A stretch of 64,000 nt of DNA from Amycolatopsis orientalis DSM 43388 (GTDB lineage Bacteria > Actinomycetota > Actinomycetes > Mycobacteriales > Pseudonocardiaceae), in assembly GCF_000411975.1 (NCBI RefSeq), contig NZ_ASXG01000045.1, positions 62,001-126,000 on the forward strand. Direction: 5' to 3'. Positions 26,776-35,609 of the stretch are shown here, in pieces. Made by a program: the position numbers and the translations under genes. The stretch's first letter is position 1. Each line of letters begins with the position of its first letter. Under the pieces are notes generated by a model that was not told where the DNA came from, did no database searches, and worked only from the letters and a program-made list of their open reading frames with translations.

Positions 26776-28572
26776 TCAGTCAGTCACGATCGGAGCCCAC
26801 TCCGGCCCAGTCTCCCCCAACTTCGGATCCAGCTTCGTGAACAACGGCGAAGGCTTCTTCAGCGGCTGCCCGACCTCGATCGGCCGCGACTCCCACCGAG
26901 CCTGCTCGCTCGCGTAGTCCCCGGTGAGAATCGGATTGACCCGATCCGGCAAGTCCAGATCCTCGACTTCCCGAAGCTCAGGCTGCGCGGCCCAAACCCC
27001 GGTCCCGCCGAGCGCCTCGTGCACCTTCTGCGCCGAGTGCGGCAGGAACGGCGTCAGCAACGTATTGGCGTCACTGACCACCTGCAACGCCGTGTGCAGC
27101 ACCGCGTCCCGCCGGTCCGGGTTGTCCTTGAGCTTCCACGGCTCCTGATCCGACAGGTACCGGTTGGCCGCCGTAACCACCCGCATCGCCTCGGCCGCCG
27201 CCAGCTTGAACCGCGACCGGGCCAGATGCCCGCCAGCGGTCTCGAACGCCTGCCGGGACAGCGCCTTCAGCTCCTCGTCCGCCGGCGCGGGCGCGGTCGG
27301 AGCCGGAATCGCCCCGTTGTTCTTGTGCGCCATCGAGATCGACCGGTTGACGAGGTTGCCCCATTCGTTGGCCAGCTCGAAGTTGGTCCGCCGGACGAAC
27401 TCGTCCCAGGTGAAGTCGGTGTCCTGGGTCTCCGGTCCGGCCACCGAAATGAAGTACCGCAGCGCGTCCGGCCCGAACTCGCGCAGGAAGTCGTGCACGT
27501 AGATGACCGTGCCCCGGGAAGTCGAGAACTTCGACCCGCTCATGGTGAGGAACTCGCTGGACACGATCTCGTCCGGCAGGTGCAGCTTGCCGTACTTGCC
27601 CGGCTCGCCGCCGCGGTCGCCGGCGCCGTTCTGGCCGAGCAGCAGCGCGGGCCAGATCTGGGCGTGGAAGGTGATGTTGTCCTTGCCCATGAAGTAGTAG
27701 GCGCGCGCGTCGGGGTTGGTCCACCACTCCTGCCAGGCGTCCGGGGTCCCGTTGCGCCGGGCCCACTCGACGCTCGCCGAGAAGTACCCGATGACCGCGT
27801 CGAACCAGACGTAGAACCGCTTGAGCGGCTGGTCGCGCCAGCCGTCCAGCGGGATCTTGACGCCCCAGTCCAGGTCGCGGGTGATCGGCCGCGGCCGCAT
27901 GTCGTCGATCAGGTTCTTGGTGAAGTTGAGGACGTTCGGGCGCCAGTCGGTCTTGGTGCCCAGCCAGTCGCCGAGGGTCCGGGTGAACGCCGGCAGGTCG
28001 AGGAAGTAGTGCTCGGTCTCGACGAACTTGGGCGTCTCGCCGTTGATCCGCGACTTCGGGTTAATCAGCTCGGCCGCGTCGAGCTGGTTGCCGCAGTTGT
28101 CGCACTGGTCGCCGCGCGCGCCGTCGTAGCCGCAGATCGGGCAGGTGCCCTCGATGTAGCGGTCGGGCAGCGTGCGGCCGGTGGACGGGCTGATCGCGCC
28201 GCGGGTGGTCTTCGGGACCACGTAGCCGTTGCGGTTGAGCGCGAGGAAGATCTCCTGCGTGACCGCGGCGTGGTTGCCGGTGGTGGTGCGGGTGAACAGG
28301 TCGTAGGAAAGGCCGAGGCCCCGCAGGTCCTCGTCGATCTGGCGGGTGTACTTGTCGGCGGTCTGCTGCGGGGTCATCCCCTCTTTGTCCGCCTGGACGG
28401 TGATCGGCGTGCCGTGTTCGTCGGTCCCGGACACCATGAGCACCCGGTTGCCGGCCATTCGCTGGTAGCGGGAGAAGACGTCGGACGGGACGCCGAATCC
28501 GGACACGTGGCCGATGTGGCGGGGGCCGTTGGCGTAGGGCCAGGCCACCGCGGTCAACACAGGGGTGCTCAT
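26776..28572 (-). CDS. metG: Methionyl-tRNA synthetase
   Basis: 598 residues. Class I synthetase charging tRNA-Met. HIGH motif [11 protein letters not shown] (about residue 17), KMSKS-equivalent SGSKFSTS (about residue 347) and a zinc knuckle CPIC...CDNC (about 143-161) place it in the zinc-containing group. The C-terminal anticodon-binding helical bundle is present; the extra C-terminal tRNA-binding domain of some MetRS is absent. Same position as metS in M. tuberculosis. Confidence 0.96.
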   Translation of the reverse strand: MSTPVLTAVAWPYANGPRHIGHVSGFGVPSDVFSRYQRMAGNRVLMVSGTDEHGTPITVQADKEGMTPQQTADKYTRQIDEDLRGLGLSYDLFTRTTTGNHAAVTQEIFLALNRNGYVVPKTTRGAISPSTGRTLPDRYIEGTCPICGYDGARGDQCDNCGNQLDAAELINPKSRINGETPKFVETEHYFLDLPAFTRTLGDWLGTKTDWRPNVLNFTKNLIDDMRPRPITRDLDWGVKIPLDGWRDQPLKRFYVWFDAVIGYFSASVEWARRNGTPDAWQEWWTNPDARAYYFMGKDNITFHAQIWPALLLGQNGAGDRGGEPGKYGKLHLPDEIVSSEFLTMSGSKFSTSRGTVIYVHDFLREFGPDALRYFISVAGPETQDTDFTWDEFVRRTNFELANEWGNLVNRSISMAHKNNGAIPAPTAPAPADEELKALSRQAFETAGGHLARSRFKLAAAEAMRVVTAANRYLSDQEPWKLKDNPDRRDAVLHTALQVVSDANTLLTPFLPHSAQKVHEALGGTGVWAAQPELREVEDLDLPDRVNPILTGDYASEQARWESRPIEVGQPLKKPSPLFTKLDPKLGETGPEWAPIVTD

Positions 28573-28633
28573 ACCTGTTTAGCCTACGGATGCGCTCCAG
28601 GGCGTTTCCTGGCGGTCGGGGAAGGGAGAGCCG

Positions 28634-29221
28634 GTGTCGGCGACGCGTCTGCTGGTGCTCGGTGTCGTGCGGATGTTCGGCCGCGCGCACGGCTACCAGG
28701 TGCGCCGCGAACTGCTGTCCTGGTCGGCGGACAAGTGGGCGAACGTCCAGCCCGGTTCGATTTACCACGCGCTCAAGAAGATGGCCGCCGAGGACCTGCT
28801 GGAGAAGATCGACGTCGAACCGGGCGACGGCGGTCCGGACCGGGTCGCCTACCGGCTCTCGCCCGCGGGCGAGCAGGAGTTCCAGGTCCTCATCGCGAAG
28901 GGCTTGTCCGATCCCAGCGCGAGCAACGCCGAGCTGTGCGCGGCGGTGAGCCTGATGCCGGCGCTCCCCCGCAAGTACACGATCAGCCTGCTCAGGCAGA
29001 ACCTGATCCACTTCGAGGCGGAAGAGCGCCGGTCGCGGCTGAGCCTCGAGGACGACACGTGGGGCAAGCCGCCGCACGTGTACGAGCTGTTCCGCCTGTG
29101 GGGCGGGATCGCCAGCGCGAGCCGGGAATGGCTCGCCGGGCTGATCGAGCGGCTGGAAGCGGGCGAGTACGTCATGGCCGACGATCCCGGTTCGGCGTTC
29201 GATCCCCCCGCTCCCGAGTAA
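28634..29221 (+). CDS. PadR-family transcriptional regulator
   Basis: 195 residues from GTG 28634 with GGGAGAG upstream. N-terminal winged helix LVLGVVRMFGRAHGYQVRRE...VQPGSIYHALKKMAAEDLLE is typical PadR; the C-terminal 100 residues are the Vir_act_alpha_C-like helical dimer domain. Precedes a drug-export ABC operon by about 93 bp. Two matching palindromes in that gap (the first contains its own stop codon) make it the likely repressor of the exporter, as in LmrR-type systems. Confidence 0.9.
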   Translation: MSATRLLVLGVVRMFGRAHGYQVRRELLSWSADKWANVQPGSIYHALKKMAAEDLLEKIDVEPGDGGPDRVAYRLSPAGEQEFQVLIAKGLSDPSASNAELCAAVSLMPALPRKYTISLLRQNLIHFEAEERRSRLSLEDDTWGKPPHVYELFRLWGGIASASREWLAGLIERLEAGEYVMADDPGSAFDPPAPE

Positions 29222-29285
29222 TCAAATTTGACTAACTCTCCCGCTGTCGGGCACAGTGTGCGCGTCAGGTAGTCAAGCTTGACTA
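29219..29285 (+). promoter_or_regulatory. Paired PadR operators and exporter promoter
   Basis: TAGTCAAG-CTTGACTA (29270-29285) is a perfect 16-bp palindrome. TAATCAAA-TTTGACTA (29219-29234) is the same site with one mismatch, centred 51 bp upstream. The TTGACT in the first site can serve as -35 element, with a weak -10 (CACAGT) 18 bases on. Confidence 0.65.
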
Positions 29286-29314
29286 GCTGATCTTCTGGGA
29301 GGAGAGGGGATTTC

Positions 29315-30313
29315 ATGATCACCGCACGCGGGCTCGAGCGGCGGTTCCGCCGCAAGGGCAGAGCCGGTGGCGAGGTGCACGCGGTCAAGGGGGTCGATCT
29401 CGACGTCGAGGCGGGCGAGCTGGTCGGGTTCCTCGGCCCGAACGGCGCGGGCAAGACCACCACGCTGCGCATGCTCACCACCTTGCTGAAACCGACCGCG
29501 GGCACCGCGACCGTCGGCGGGCGCGACCTGCTCACCGACGCGGCCGGGGTGCGCCGCAACATCGGATACGTCGCGCAAGGCGGCGGGACCGCACCCGAAT
29601 CGCGCGTCGGCGAGGAGCTGGAACTGCAGGGCAGGCTGTACCGGATGAGCAAGGCCGACGCGATCGCGCGCGGGAAGGTGCTCGCCGAGCAGCTCGACCT
29701 GACCGGGCTCGAGCAACGAGCCACCAAGACGCTGTCCGGGGGGCAGCGGCGCAGGCTCGACATCGCGCTGGGGCTGATCCATTCGCCCGGCCTGGTGTTC
29801 CTGGACGAGCCGTCCACCGGGCTCGACCCGCAGAGCCGGGCGAACCTGTGGGAGCACATCCGGCGGCTGCGCGCCGACCAGGGCGTCACGATCTTCCTGA
29901 CCACGCATTACCTCGACGAGGCGGACGCGCTGGCCGACCGGCTGATCGTGATCGACGACGGCCGGATCGTCGCCGAGGGGCATCCGGACGCGCTGAAGGA
30001 GCGGGTCTCCGGCGACGGCGTGGCGATCGAGGTGGCTCCGGAATCCGCCGCGGCCGCCGCGGACGTGGCCCGGCAGCTGCCCGGCGCGCACGACTTCTCG
30101 GTGCGCGAGGGGTCGATCCGGTTCCGGGTGCCGCGCGGCGACACCGCGATGCCGGAACTGCTGCGCGCGCTCGACGCCAAGGACATCGCGACGGCCGCCA
30201 TGCAGGTCACGCGGCCGACCTTGGACGACGTATTCCTTGCTCTCACCGGCCGGTCGCTCCGCGATGCCGAGCAGCCCGCGCCGGCCGAACCGGAGGTGTC
30301 CGGTGTTGCATGA
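29315..30313 (+). CDS. DrrA-type ABC exporter ATP-binding protein
   Basis: 332 residues. Walker A GPNGAGKTT (about residue 46), Q-loop YVAQGG, signature LSGGQRRRLDIAL (about 142), Walker B LVFLDEPSTGLD and H-loop TTHYLDEAD are all intact. The C-terminal 80 residues match the extra domain of daunorubicin-resistance DrrA proteins. Pairs with the permease, whose start overlaps its end by 11 bases. Exports a hydrophobic compound, drug or lipid; substrate unknown. Confidence 0.92.
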   Translation: MITARGLERRFRRKGRAGGEVHAVKGVDLDVEAGELVGFLGPNGAGKTTTLRMLTTLLKPTAGTATVGGRDLLTDAAGVRRNIGYVAQGGGTAPESRVGEELELQGRLYRMSKADAIARGKVLAEQLDLTGLEQRATKTLSGGQRRRLDIALGLIHSPGLVFLDEPSTGLDPQSRANLWEHIRRLRADQGVTIFLTTHYLDEADALADRLIVIDDGRIVAEGHPDALKERVSGDGVAIEVAPESAAAAADVARQLPGAHDFSVREGSIRFRVPRGDTAMPELLRALDAKDIATAAMQVTRPTLDDVFLALTGRSLRDAEQPAPAEPEVSGVA

Positions 30314-31067
30314 CACCTGGCTGATCTTCCGCCGCGACATGGCGGGAGCACTGCGAAACCCGGCGTGGCTGCTGATCGGCCTCGCCCAGCCCTTGCTGTA
30401 CCTGTTCTTCTTCGGCCCGCTGCTGGTGAAGTCGCTGGGTGCGCAGGGGATGTCCGAAGTCGACGGCTGGATGGTGCTCACGCCCGCGCTGATCGCGCAG
30501 CTGGCGCTGTTCGGCAGTTCGTTCGTGGGCTTCGGACTGCTGGCCGAATTCCGGTCCGGCGTGGTCGAACGGCTGCGGGTCACGCCGGTGCACCGGGCCG
30601 CGCTGCTGCTCGGGAAGGTGCTGGCGAACGCGTTGCAGGCGGTCGTGCAGGCGATGCTGATCATCCTGCTCGCCTACGTGGTGTTCGACCTGAACGCGCC
30701 GTTCGCCGGTGTGCTGCTGAGCCTGGCGATCGTCTTCCTGCTCGCGCTCACGCTGGCGTCGTGCTCCTATGCGCTGGCGCTCACGCTCAAGAGCGAGGAG
30801 GCGTTCCCGGCGCTGCTCAACGCGGTGCTCATGCCGTTGCTGCTGCTGTCCGGGAACCTCATCCCGATCACGTCCGGGCTCGCCCCGAAGTGGCTGTACG
30901 CGATCTCGCAGATCAACCCGTTCCGGCACGTGGTCGACGTGGAGCGCAACAGCTTCCGCGGCGACTTCTCGATGGACGCGCTGTTCACCGGCGGCGTGGT
31001 CGTGCTGGTCATGGCCGTTTTGGCGGTCTGGTGGGGAACACGCACCTTCCAGCGGGAAAACGCCTGA
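30303..31067 (+). CDS. DrrB-type ABC-2 exporter permease
   Basis: 254 residues from GTG 30303, chosen because GGAGG (30292-30296) lies six bases upstream and the protein then begins directly with the conserved LHDTWLIFRRDM segment. Six hydrophobic segments, with the ABC-2 signature region FRHVVDVERN near the last. Forms the membrane pore of the exporter with the upstream ATPase. Confidence 0.9.
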   Translation: MLHDTWLIFRRDMAGALRNPAWLLIGLAQPLLYLFFFGPLLVKSLGAQGMSEVDGWMVLTPALIAQLALFGSSFVGFGLLAEFRSGVVERLRVTPVHRAALLLGKVLANALQAVVQAMLIILLAYVVFDLNAPFAGVLLSLAIVFLLALTLASCSYALALTLKSEEAFPALLNAVLMPLLLLSGNLIPITSGLAPKWLYAISQINPFRHVVDVERNSFRGDFSMDALFTGGVVVLVMAVLAVWWGTRTFQRENA

Positions 31068-31164
31068 TCAAAGCCTATCGACACGCCGGGAAGCCTCACC
31101 CGGCTGAGGGGCTCCGGACGTAGGGTGGCCTTTCACCCGTCGTGGGGCTGATCAGGGGTGCGAG

Positions 31165-31779
31165 GTGGCGGAACCGGAGAGCGGGCGCGGGCTCACGCTC
31201 ACTCATCGCGAGCAAGTGCTCGATTGGGCGGCGGTGCGCGCCGCCGAGGTGCGGTTCGCCTCGGTCACGATCAGCGAGAACGTCAACTGGAGCGATCCGG
31301 GCGCGGAGCGGATGCTGGCCGCCGCCCAGCACGCGGGCATCCACACCGGGGCGCGGCACTACGCCCGCCCCGGCGCGGTGCACGACCAGGCCGACCATTT
31401 CGTCCGGACGGCGAGCAGGCTCGGCGCGTTCGCACCGGGATCGCTCGCCCCGGCGCTGGAGGTGGACGCGCAGAGCGTCGACGACCGGTTCGTGAAGGCG
31501 TGGATCAAGCACGTGCGGCACGCCGCGAAGATCCGCCGGGTGCTCGTGTACGCCGGATACGACTGCTGGGCACACCGGCTGCACCCGGACCGCTGGGCCG
31601 ATTCCGACGTGGTGCTGTGGCTCGTGCGGCACAACGGCATTCCCGGGCGGCCCGGCTGGTTCCACTCGCGGCTGGGACTGCACCAGCACGCCTTCGCGCC
31701 GGACGTGCCCGGGGTGGACGGGCCGGTGGCACAGGACGCGGTGGTGTATCCGTTCGCGTTGTCCGATGTGCTGCTCTGA
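31165..31779 (+). CDS. GH25-like protein, catalytic residues altered
   Basis: 204 residues from GTG 31165. The overall pattern follows GH25 lysozymes: LDWAAVRAAEVRFASVTISE, AGIHTGARHYARPGAVHDQADHF, LAPALEVD. But the first catalytic Asp (GIDxS in active enzymes) is replaced (GLTLT), and the DxE pair reads ExD (LEVD). There is no signal peptide, so it should stay in the cytosol, away from peptidoglycan. Probably an inactive or repurposed relative. Lies alone between the exporter and pabB. Confidence 0.7.
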   Translation: MAEPESGRGLTLTHREQVLDWAAVRAAEVRFASVTISENVNWSDPGAERMLAAAQHAGIHTGARHYARPGAVHDQADHFVRTASRLGAFAPGSLAPALEVDAQSVDDRFVKAWIKHVRHAAKIRRVLVYAGYDCWAHRLHPDRWADSDVVLWLVRHNGIPGRPGWFHSRLGLHQHAFAPDVPGVDGPVAQDAVVYPFALSDVLL

Positions 31780-31824
31780 TCACCTTTTCCGCTGGTCACC
31801 GCAGCTTTCCGGCACAATGGCGCG

Positions 31825-33075
31825 ATGCGTTTCCAGCGGCTGCGGACCGGCCTGACCCCTTCCCGGGTGCTCGTTGCGCTGTCCGCGTACGCCCGGGCGC
31901 ACGGCCTGCCCGAGCCGGCCGCGGTGTGCGGGAACTGGTTCGGGTCTCCGGCGGTGGTGGCGCCGTTCGTGACGGTGGCTCCGCGGCCGTTCCCGTCGGC
32001 CGTTCCGGTCTCGGGTCCTTCCGGGCGGATCGGCGGCGGATGGTTCGGGTTCCTGGCTTACGACCAGGCGGATCCGTCCGGCCGTTCGACCGGGGTTCCG
32101 GCGTCGGCGTGGGGCTGGGCGGATCACGTGCTGCGCTGGGACGAGGCCGGGGTGTGCTGGTTCGAGTCGATCGAGGGGGACGCCGACGCGCAGCTCGCCG
32201 TGGTTGAGCGGGCGTTGACTGGGTCAGCGGAGTTGTCGTGGTCCGCCGGCGCGCTGGACCGGCCGTCCGGCCACGAGCAGGCGGTGAAGGCGTGCGTGCA
32301 CGAGATCGAGGCGGGCGAGTTGTTCCAGGCGAACATCTGCTCGCGGTTCACCGGGACTTTCGAGGGCTCGCCCGCCGCGCTCTTCGCCGAAGGGGTGCGA
32401 CGGCTGGCTCCGCGGCGGGCGGCTTACGTCACCGGTGAATGGGGTTCGGTGGTTTCGCTGTCGCCGGAGCTGTTCTTGGCCCGCCACGGCCGGCGCGTGC
32501 GGTCTTCGCCGATCAAGGGCACGCTGCCGCGCCGCGGTCCGGCGGACGACGGCAACGCGCTCCGGCTGCGACAGTCGGCGAAGGACGTCGCGGAGAACGT
32601 GATGATCACCGACCTGGTGCGCAACGATCTCGGCCGGGTGTGCGAGGTCGGCAGCGTCGTGGTGCCGGAACTGCTCGCGGTGCACCCGGCGCCGGGGGTG
32701 TGGCATCTGGCGTCCACTGTGGAGGGTGTGCTGGCGGACGGGCTGACCGACGCCGAGCTGCTGGCGGCGACGTTCCCGCCGGGATCGGTGACCGGCGCGC
32801 CGAAGATCCGGGCGCTGGACCTCATCGCCGAACTGGAACCGGCCGCGCGCGGGGTGTACACCGGCGCGGTCGGCCTCCTGTCGCCGCTGGCCGGGCTGGA
32901 GCTGAACGTGGCGATCCGGACGTTCGAAATCGCCGGGAACCGGATCGCGCTCGGAGTCGGCGGCGGGATCACGGCGGACTCGGACAGTGCGGCGGAATGG
33001 CAGGAATGCCTGCACAAGGCGGCCCCGCTGGAGGAACTGCTGGCCAGCCCTCGTGAGTGCGGAAGCCGGTTCTAA
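31825..33075 (+). CDS. pabB: Aminodeoxychorismate synthase component I
   Basis: 416 residues. Chorismate-binding enzyme; with a glutaminase subunit it makes 4-amino-4-deoxychorismate for folate. PIKGT (about residue 228) has the Lys typical of PabB; anthranilate synthases have Ala. Also visible: VMITDLVRNDLGRVC, PPGSVTGAPKIRA and GVGGGITADSD. No pabA or pabC is adjacent. The M. tuberculosis homologue (Rv1005c) is also near rsmI/pmt. The last eight codons are part of a 42-bp palindrome, so the protein end ECGSRF is dictated by the terminator. Confidence 0.9.
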   Translation: MRFQRLRTGLTPSRVLVALSAYARAHGLPEPAAVCGNWFGSPAVVAPFVTVAPRPFPSAVPVSGPSGRIGGGWFGFLAYDQADPSGRSTGVPASAWGWADHVLRWDEAGVCWFESIEGDADAQLAVVERALTGSAELSWSAGALDRPSGHEQAVKACVHEIEAGELFQANICSRFTGTFEGSPAALFAEGVRRLAPRRAAYVTGEWGSVVSLSPELFLARHGRRVRSSPIKGTLPRRGPADDGNALRLRQSAKDVAENVMITDLVRNDLGRVCEVGSVVVPELLAVHPAPGVWHLASTVEGVLADGLTDAELLAATFPPGSVTGAPKIRALDLIAELEPAARGVYTGAVGLLSPLAGLELNVAIRTFEIAGNRIALGVGGGITADSDSAAEWQECLHKAAPLEELLASPRECGSRF

Positions 33076-33093
33076 CCGGCTTCCGCACTCACG
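33052..33093. terminator. Covarying palindrome, copy 2, containing the pabB stop codon
   Basis: Perfect 20-bp arms: CGTGAGTG-CGGAA-GCCGGTT, loop CT, complement. The pabB TAA (33073-33075) lies in its centre. Between convergent pabB and the quinone oxidoreductase gene, whose stop is five bases further on. Confidence 0.88.
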
Positions 33094-33097
33094 CGAC

Positions 33098-34057
33098 CTA
33101 TCGGCGCGGGTCGAGCAGCAGCTTGCCCGTCGTGCCGCGGGACCGCAGCGCCTCGTGGGCCTTCCGCGCGTCTGCCAGCGCGTACTCGCCGCCCGCGATC
33201 GCACGGAGCTTCCCGTCCTGCACCATGCCGAACAACTCGCTGAGCGCGGTGCCGAAAACGTTGCCCGGCAAGCGAAACACGTGCGGCAGCCACATTCCGG
33301 CCACGGTCGTGCTGTGGCCGAGCAGGTTGCGCAACTCGATCGGCTTCGGCGACCGGCGGCCCGCCATCCCGTAAAACACCAGCCGGCCGAACGGGGCTAG
33401 CGCGGCGATGCTCTGGTCGGTCGTCGTGCCGCCGACCATGTCGAGGACGACGTCGACGCGCTTGCCGCCGTTGGCTTCCCGCAGGACCTCGGTCATGTTC
33501 TCCGCCCGGGAATCGACCGCGACGTCCGCGCCGAGTTCGAGCGCCAGCGCGCGCTTTTCCTCGCTGCTCGCGGTCGCGATCACGCGGCCCGCGCCCCAGG
33601 CGTTCGCCAGCTGCACCGCGATCGACCCGACCCCGCCGGCCGCGGCGTGCACGACCACGGACTCGCCCGGCTCGAGGTGCGCGTTCTTGCGCAGCATGAT
33701 CCACGCGGTCGCACCCTGGACCAGCATCGACAGCGCGTTCAGGTCGTCGACGCCGTCCGGCACCGGGAATGTCATGGCCTCGTCGGCTGCGACGCGCTCG
33801 GCGTAACCGCCGCCGTCGTTGAGCAGCGCGACCACGCGCTTGCCGTCCGCCGTCCGGCCGACGACCTCGCCGCCCGGCACGAGCGGCAGTTTGCTCGGGG
33901 CGAGATACGAATTTTCCGCCTGATGCGTGTCCGCGTAATTCAGCCCGATGCGGTCGACCTCGATCAGCACCTGTCCCGGCCCGGCCACCGGATCGGGCAG
34001 CTCGACCGGCTTCAGCACCTCGGGACCGCCGAACTCGGTCACCTGCACAGCACGCAT
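33098..34057 (-). CDS. Quinone oxidoreductase / zinc-type alcohol dehydrogenase-like (MDR family)
   Basis: 319 residues from ATG 34055-34057 with GGAG seven bases upstream. Medium-chain reductase: N-terminal GroES-like domain, then NADPH-binding HAAAGGVGSIAVQLA (about residue 148). Zinc-ligand cysteines are absent, so it belongs to the zinc-free QOR group, which reduces quinones or enones with NADPH. Divergent from a TetR gene across a 10-bp-arm palindrome, so probably repressed by it. Confidence 0.9.
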   Translation of the reverse strand: MRAVQVTEFGGPEVLKPVELPDPVAGPGQVLIEVDRIGLNYADTHQAENSYLAPSKLPLVPGGEVVGRTADGKRVVALLNDGGGYAERVAADEAMTFPVPDGVDDLNALSMLVQGATAWIMLRKNAHLEPGESVVVHAAAGGVGSIAVQLANAWGAGRVIATASSEEKRALALELGADVAVDSRAENMTEVLREANGGKRVDVVLDMVGGTTTDQSIAALAPFGRLVFYGMAGRRSPKPIELRNLLGHSTTVAGMWLPHVFRLPGNVFGTALSELFGMVQDGKLRAIAGGEYALADARKAHEALRSRGTTGKLLLDPRR

Positions 34058-34080
34058 CTCCGCGGCTCCTCTCGCTCTTC

Positions 34081-34108
34081 GATGAGACATCCTGCCATAT
34101 GTCTCATC
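34081..34108. promoter_or_regulatory. TetR operator between quinone oxidoreductase and TetR genes
   Basis: Perfect inverted repeat GATGAGACAT-N8-ATGTCTCATC. It lies 24 bp from the oxidoreductase start and covers the ATG of the TetR gene itself. Confidence 0.7.
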
Positions 34109-34711
34109 CATGGGACACTCTCTGCTAACGTCTCACGCATCGACACGCCACTCTCCGCCCGCGCCTCGCGACCCGACGCCGTCGCGGCGTTCCGCCTCGC
34201 CCGCGCCCGGTTCCTCGCCGGAGACCGCGTCGACATGCGGGAACTGGCCAGCGACCTCGGCGTCAGCCGCGCGACCCTGCACCGCTGGGTCGGCAGCCGG
34301 GACCACCTGCTGAGCGAAATCCTGTGGGCGGAAACCTCGGCGGTGCTGGATAACGTCAGTTATGCGGGCCGCGGCGGCGACGGCATCGCGGAGGCGATCG
34401 GGGCGTTCGTGCGGACAGTCAACGCTTCCCCGCCGTTCCGCGCGTTCTTGCGCCGGGAGCCGGAACGCGCGCTGCGGTTGCTGACGACCAAGGCGAGCTT
34501 GGTGCAGTCGCGGACTATCGAGAAGGTGCAGACGCTGCTGGCCGACGAGGTCGCCGCCGGGCGGCTGGAGTCGCCGCTGCCGGTCGCGGATCTGGCGTAT
34601 CTGCTGGTGCGGGTCGGCGAGTCGTTCATTTACACCGACGCGATCACCGGGGAGGAACCGGACGCGGAAAAGGCTTTGGTGGCAGCGAGAATGCTGTTGC
34701 GCGGTCGCTGA
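34082..34711 (+). CDS. TetR-family regulator (QsdR-like)
   Basis: 209 residues from ATG 34082, the only ATG/GTG in frame before the HTH; it lies inside the operator and has no ribosome-binding site, so the true start may be a rarer codon nearer 34139. The HTH DMRELASDLGVSRATLHRWVGSRDHLL (Trp in the recognition helix, as in QsdR) and a C-terminal ligand domain ending with FIYTDAITGEEPD are clear. Likely represses the divergent quinone oxidoreductase. Ends four bases before the rsmI stop. Confidence 0.82.
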   Translation: MRHPAICLIHGTLSANVSRIDTPLSARASRPDAVAAFRLARARFLAGDRVDMRELASDLGVSRATLHRWVGSRDHLLSEILWAETSAVLDNVSYAGRGGDGIAEAIGAFVRTVNASPPFRAFLRREPERALRLLTTKASLVQSRTIEKVQTLLADEVAAGRLESPLPVADLAYLLVRVGESFIYTDAITGEEPDAEKALVAARMLLRGR

Positions 34712-34715
34712 CGCG

Positions 34716-35555
34716 TCACTTCCGAGCCGAGAGCACCGCCGCGTAAAGCTCCTTAGTAGACACCCCCGCCGCCCCGGCTACCTCGGCCGCGACGGTCTTC
34801 AGGCGTTCTCCCGAAGCGACTCGTTCCGCCACCTCCGGCACCAAGTCCGACACCGATACCTGTCGAGGCGTCGCACCCTCCAGCACCACCGTGATCTCGC
34901 CGCGCACCCCGTCCGCCGCCCACTCTGCCAGCTCCGCGAGCGTGCCCCGTTTGACCTCTTCGTACGTCTTCGTCAACTCCCGGCACACCGCGGCTCGACG
35001 CGAACCGCCCAATGCGGCAGCGGCGTCCGACAGCAGCGAAGCCACCCGATGCGGCGATTCGAAAAACACTGCCGTCCGGCGTTCCCCAGCCAGCTCTGCC
35101 AGCCACTTCGTCCGCTCACCAGGCTTGCGCGGCGCGAAGCCCTCGAAGCAGAACCGGTCGCACGGCAAGCCGGACAACGCGAGCGCGGTCGTCACCGCCG
35201 AAGGTCCGGGAAGGCAGGTGATCGGCAGGTCCTCTTCGACGCAAGCGGCCACGAGACGGAAGCCCGGATCAGACACGCTCGGCATGCCGGCGTCGGTCAC
35301 CACCAGCACTGTCTCGCCGCCGTGCAGGGCTTCCAGCAGCTTCGGCAACCGGGCGGTCTCGACGTCCTCGTAGAAGCTGACCACGCGGCCAGCCGGCGAC
35401 ACGCCGAGCGCGGACGCCAGGCCGCGCAGACGCCGGGTGTCCTCGGCCGCGATCACGTCCGCCGAGCCCAGCGCCTCGATCAGCCGGGCGGACGCGTCGC
35501 CGGGATCGCCCAGCGGGGTGGCGGCGAGGACGAGCCGTCCGGGCGCAGAAGTCAT
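34716..35555 (-). CDS. rsmI: 16S rRNA (cytidine1402-2'-O)-methyltransferase
   Basis: 279 residues. Tetrapyrrole-methylase-fold enzyme that methylates C1402 in the ribosomal decoding centre. Signatures: LVLAATPLGDPGDAS at the N-terminus, ADVIAAEDTRR, VTDAGMPSVSDPG (about residue 88) and FEGFAPRKPGER. Divergent from the mannosyltransferase gene, as in mycobacteria (Rv1003/Rv1002c). Confidence 0.95.
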   Translation of the reverse strand: MTSAPGRLVLAATPLGDPGDASARLIEALGSADVIAAEDTRRLRGLASALGVSPAGRVVSFYEDVETARLPKLLEALHGGETVLVVTDAGMPSVSDPGFRLVAACVEEDLPITCLPGPSAVTTALALSGLPCDRFCFEGFAPRKPGERTKWLAELAGERRTAVFFESPHRVASLLSDAAAALGGSRRAAVCRELTKTYEEVKRGTLAELAEWAADGVRGEITVVLEGATPRQVSVSDLVPEVAERVASGERLKTVAAEVAGAAGVSTKELYAAVLSARK

Positions 35556-35609
35556 GGCAGTCAGCCTAACCAGACGCCGCCGGTGGATCAGGCCGTACTA
35601 TCGGGCCCC

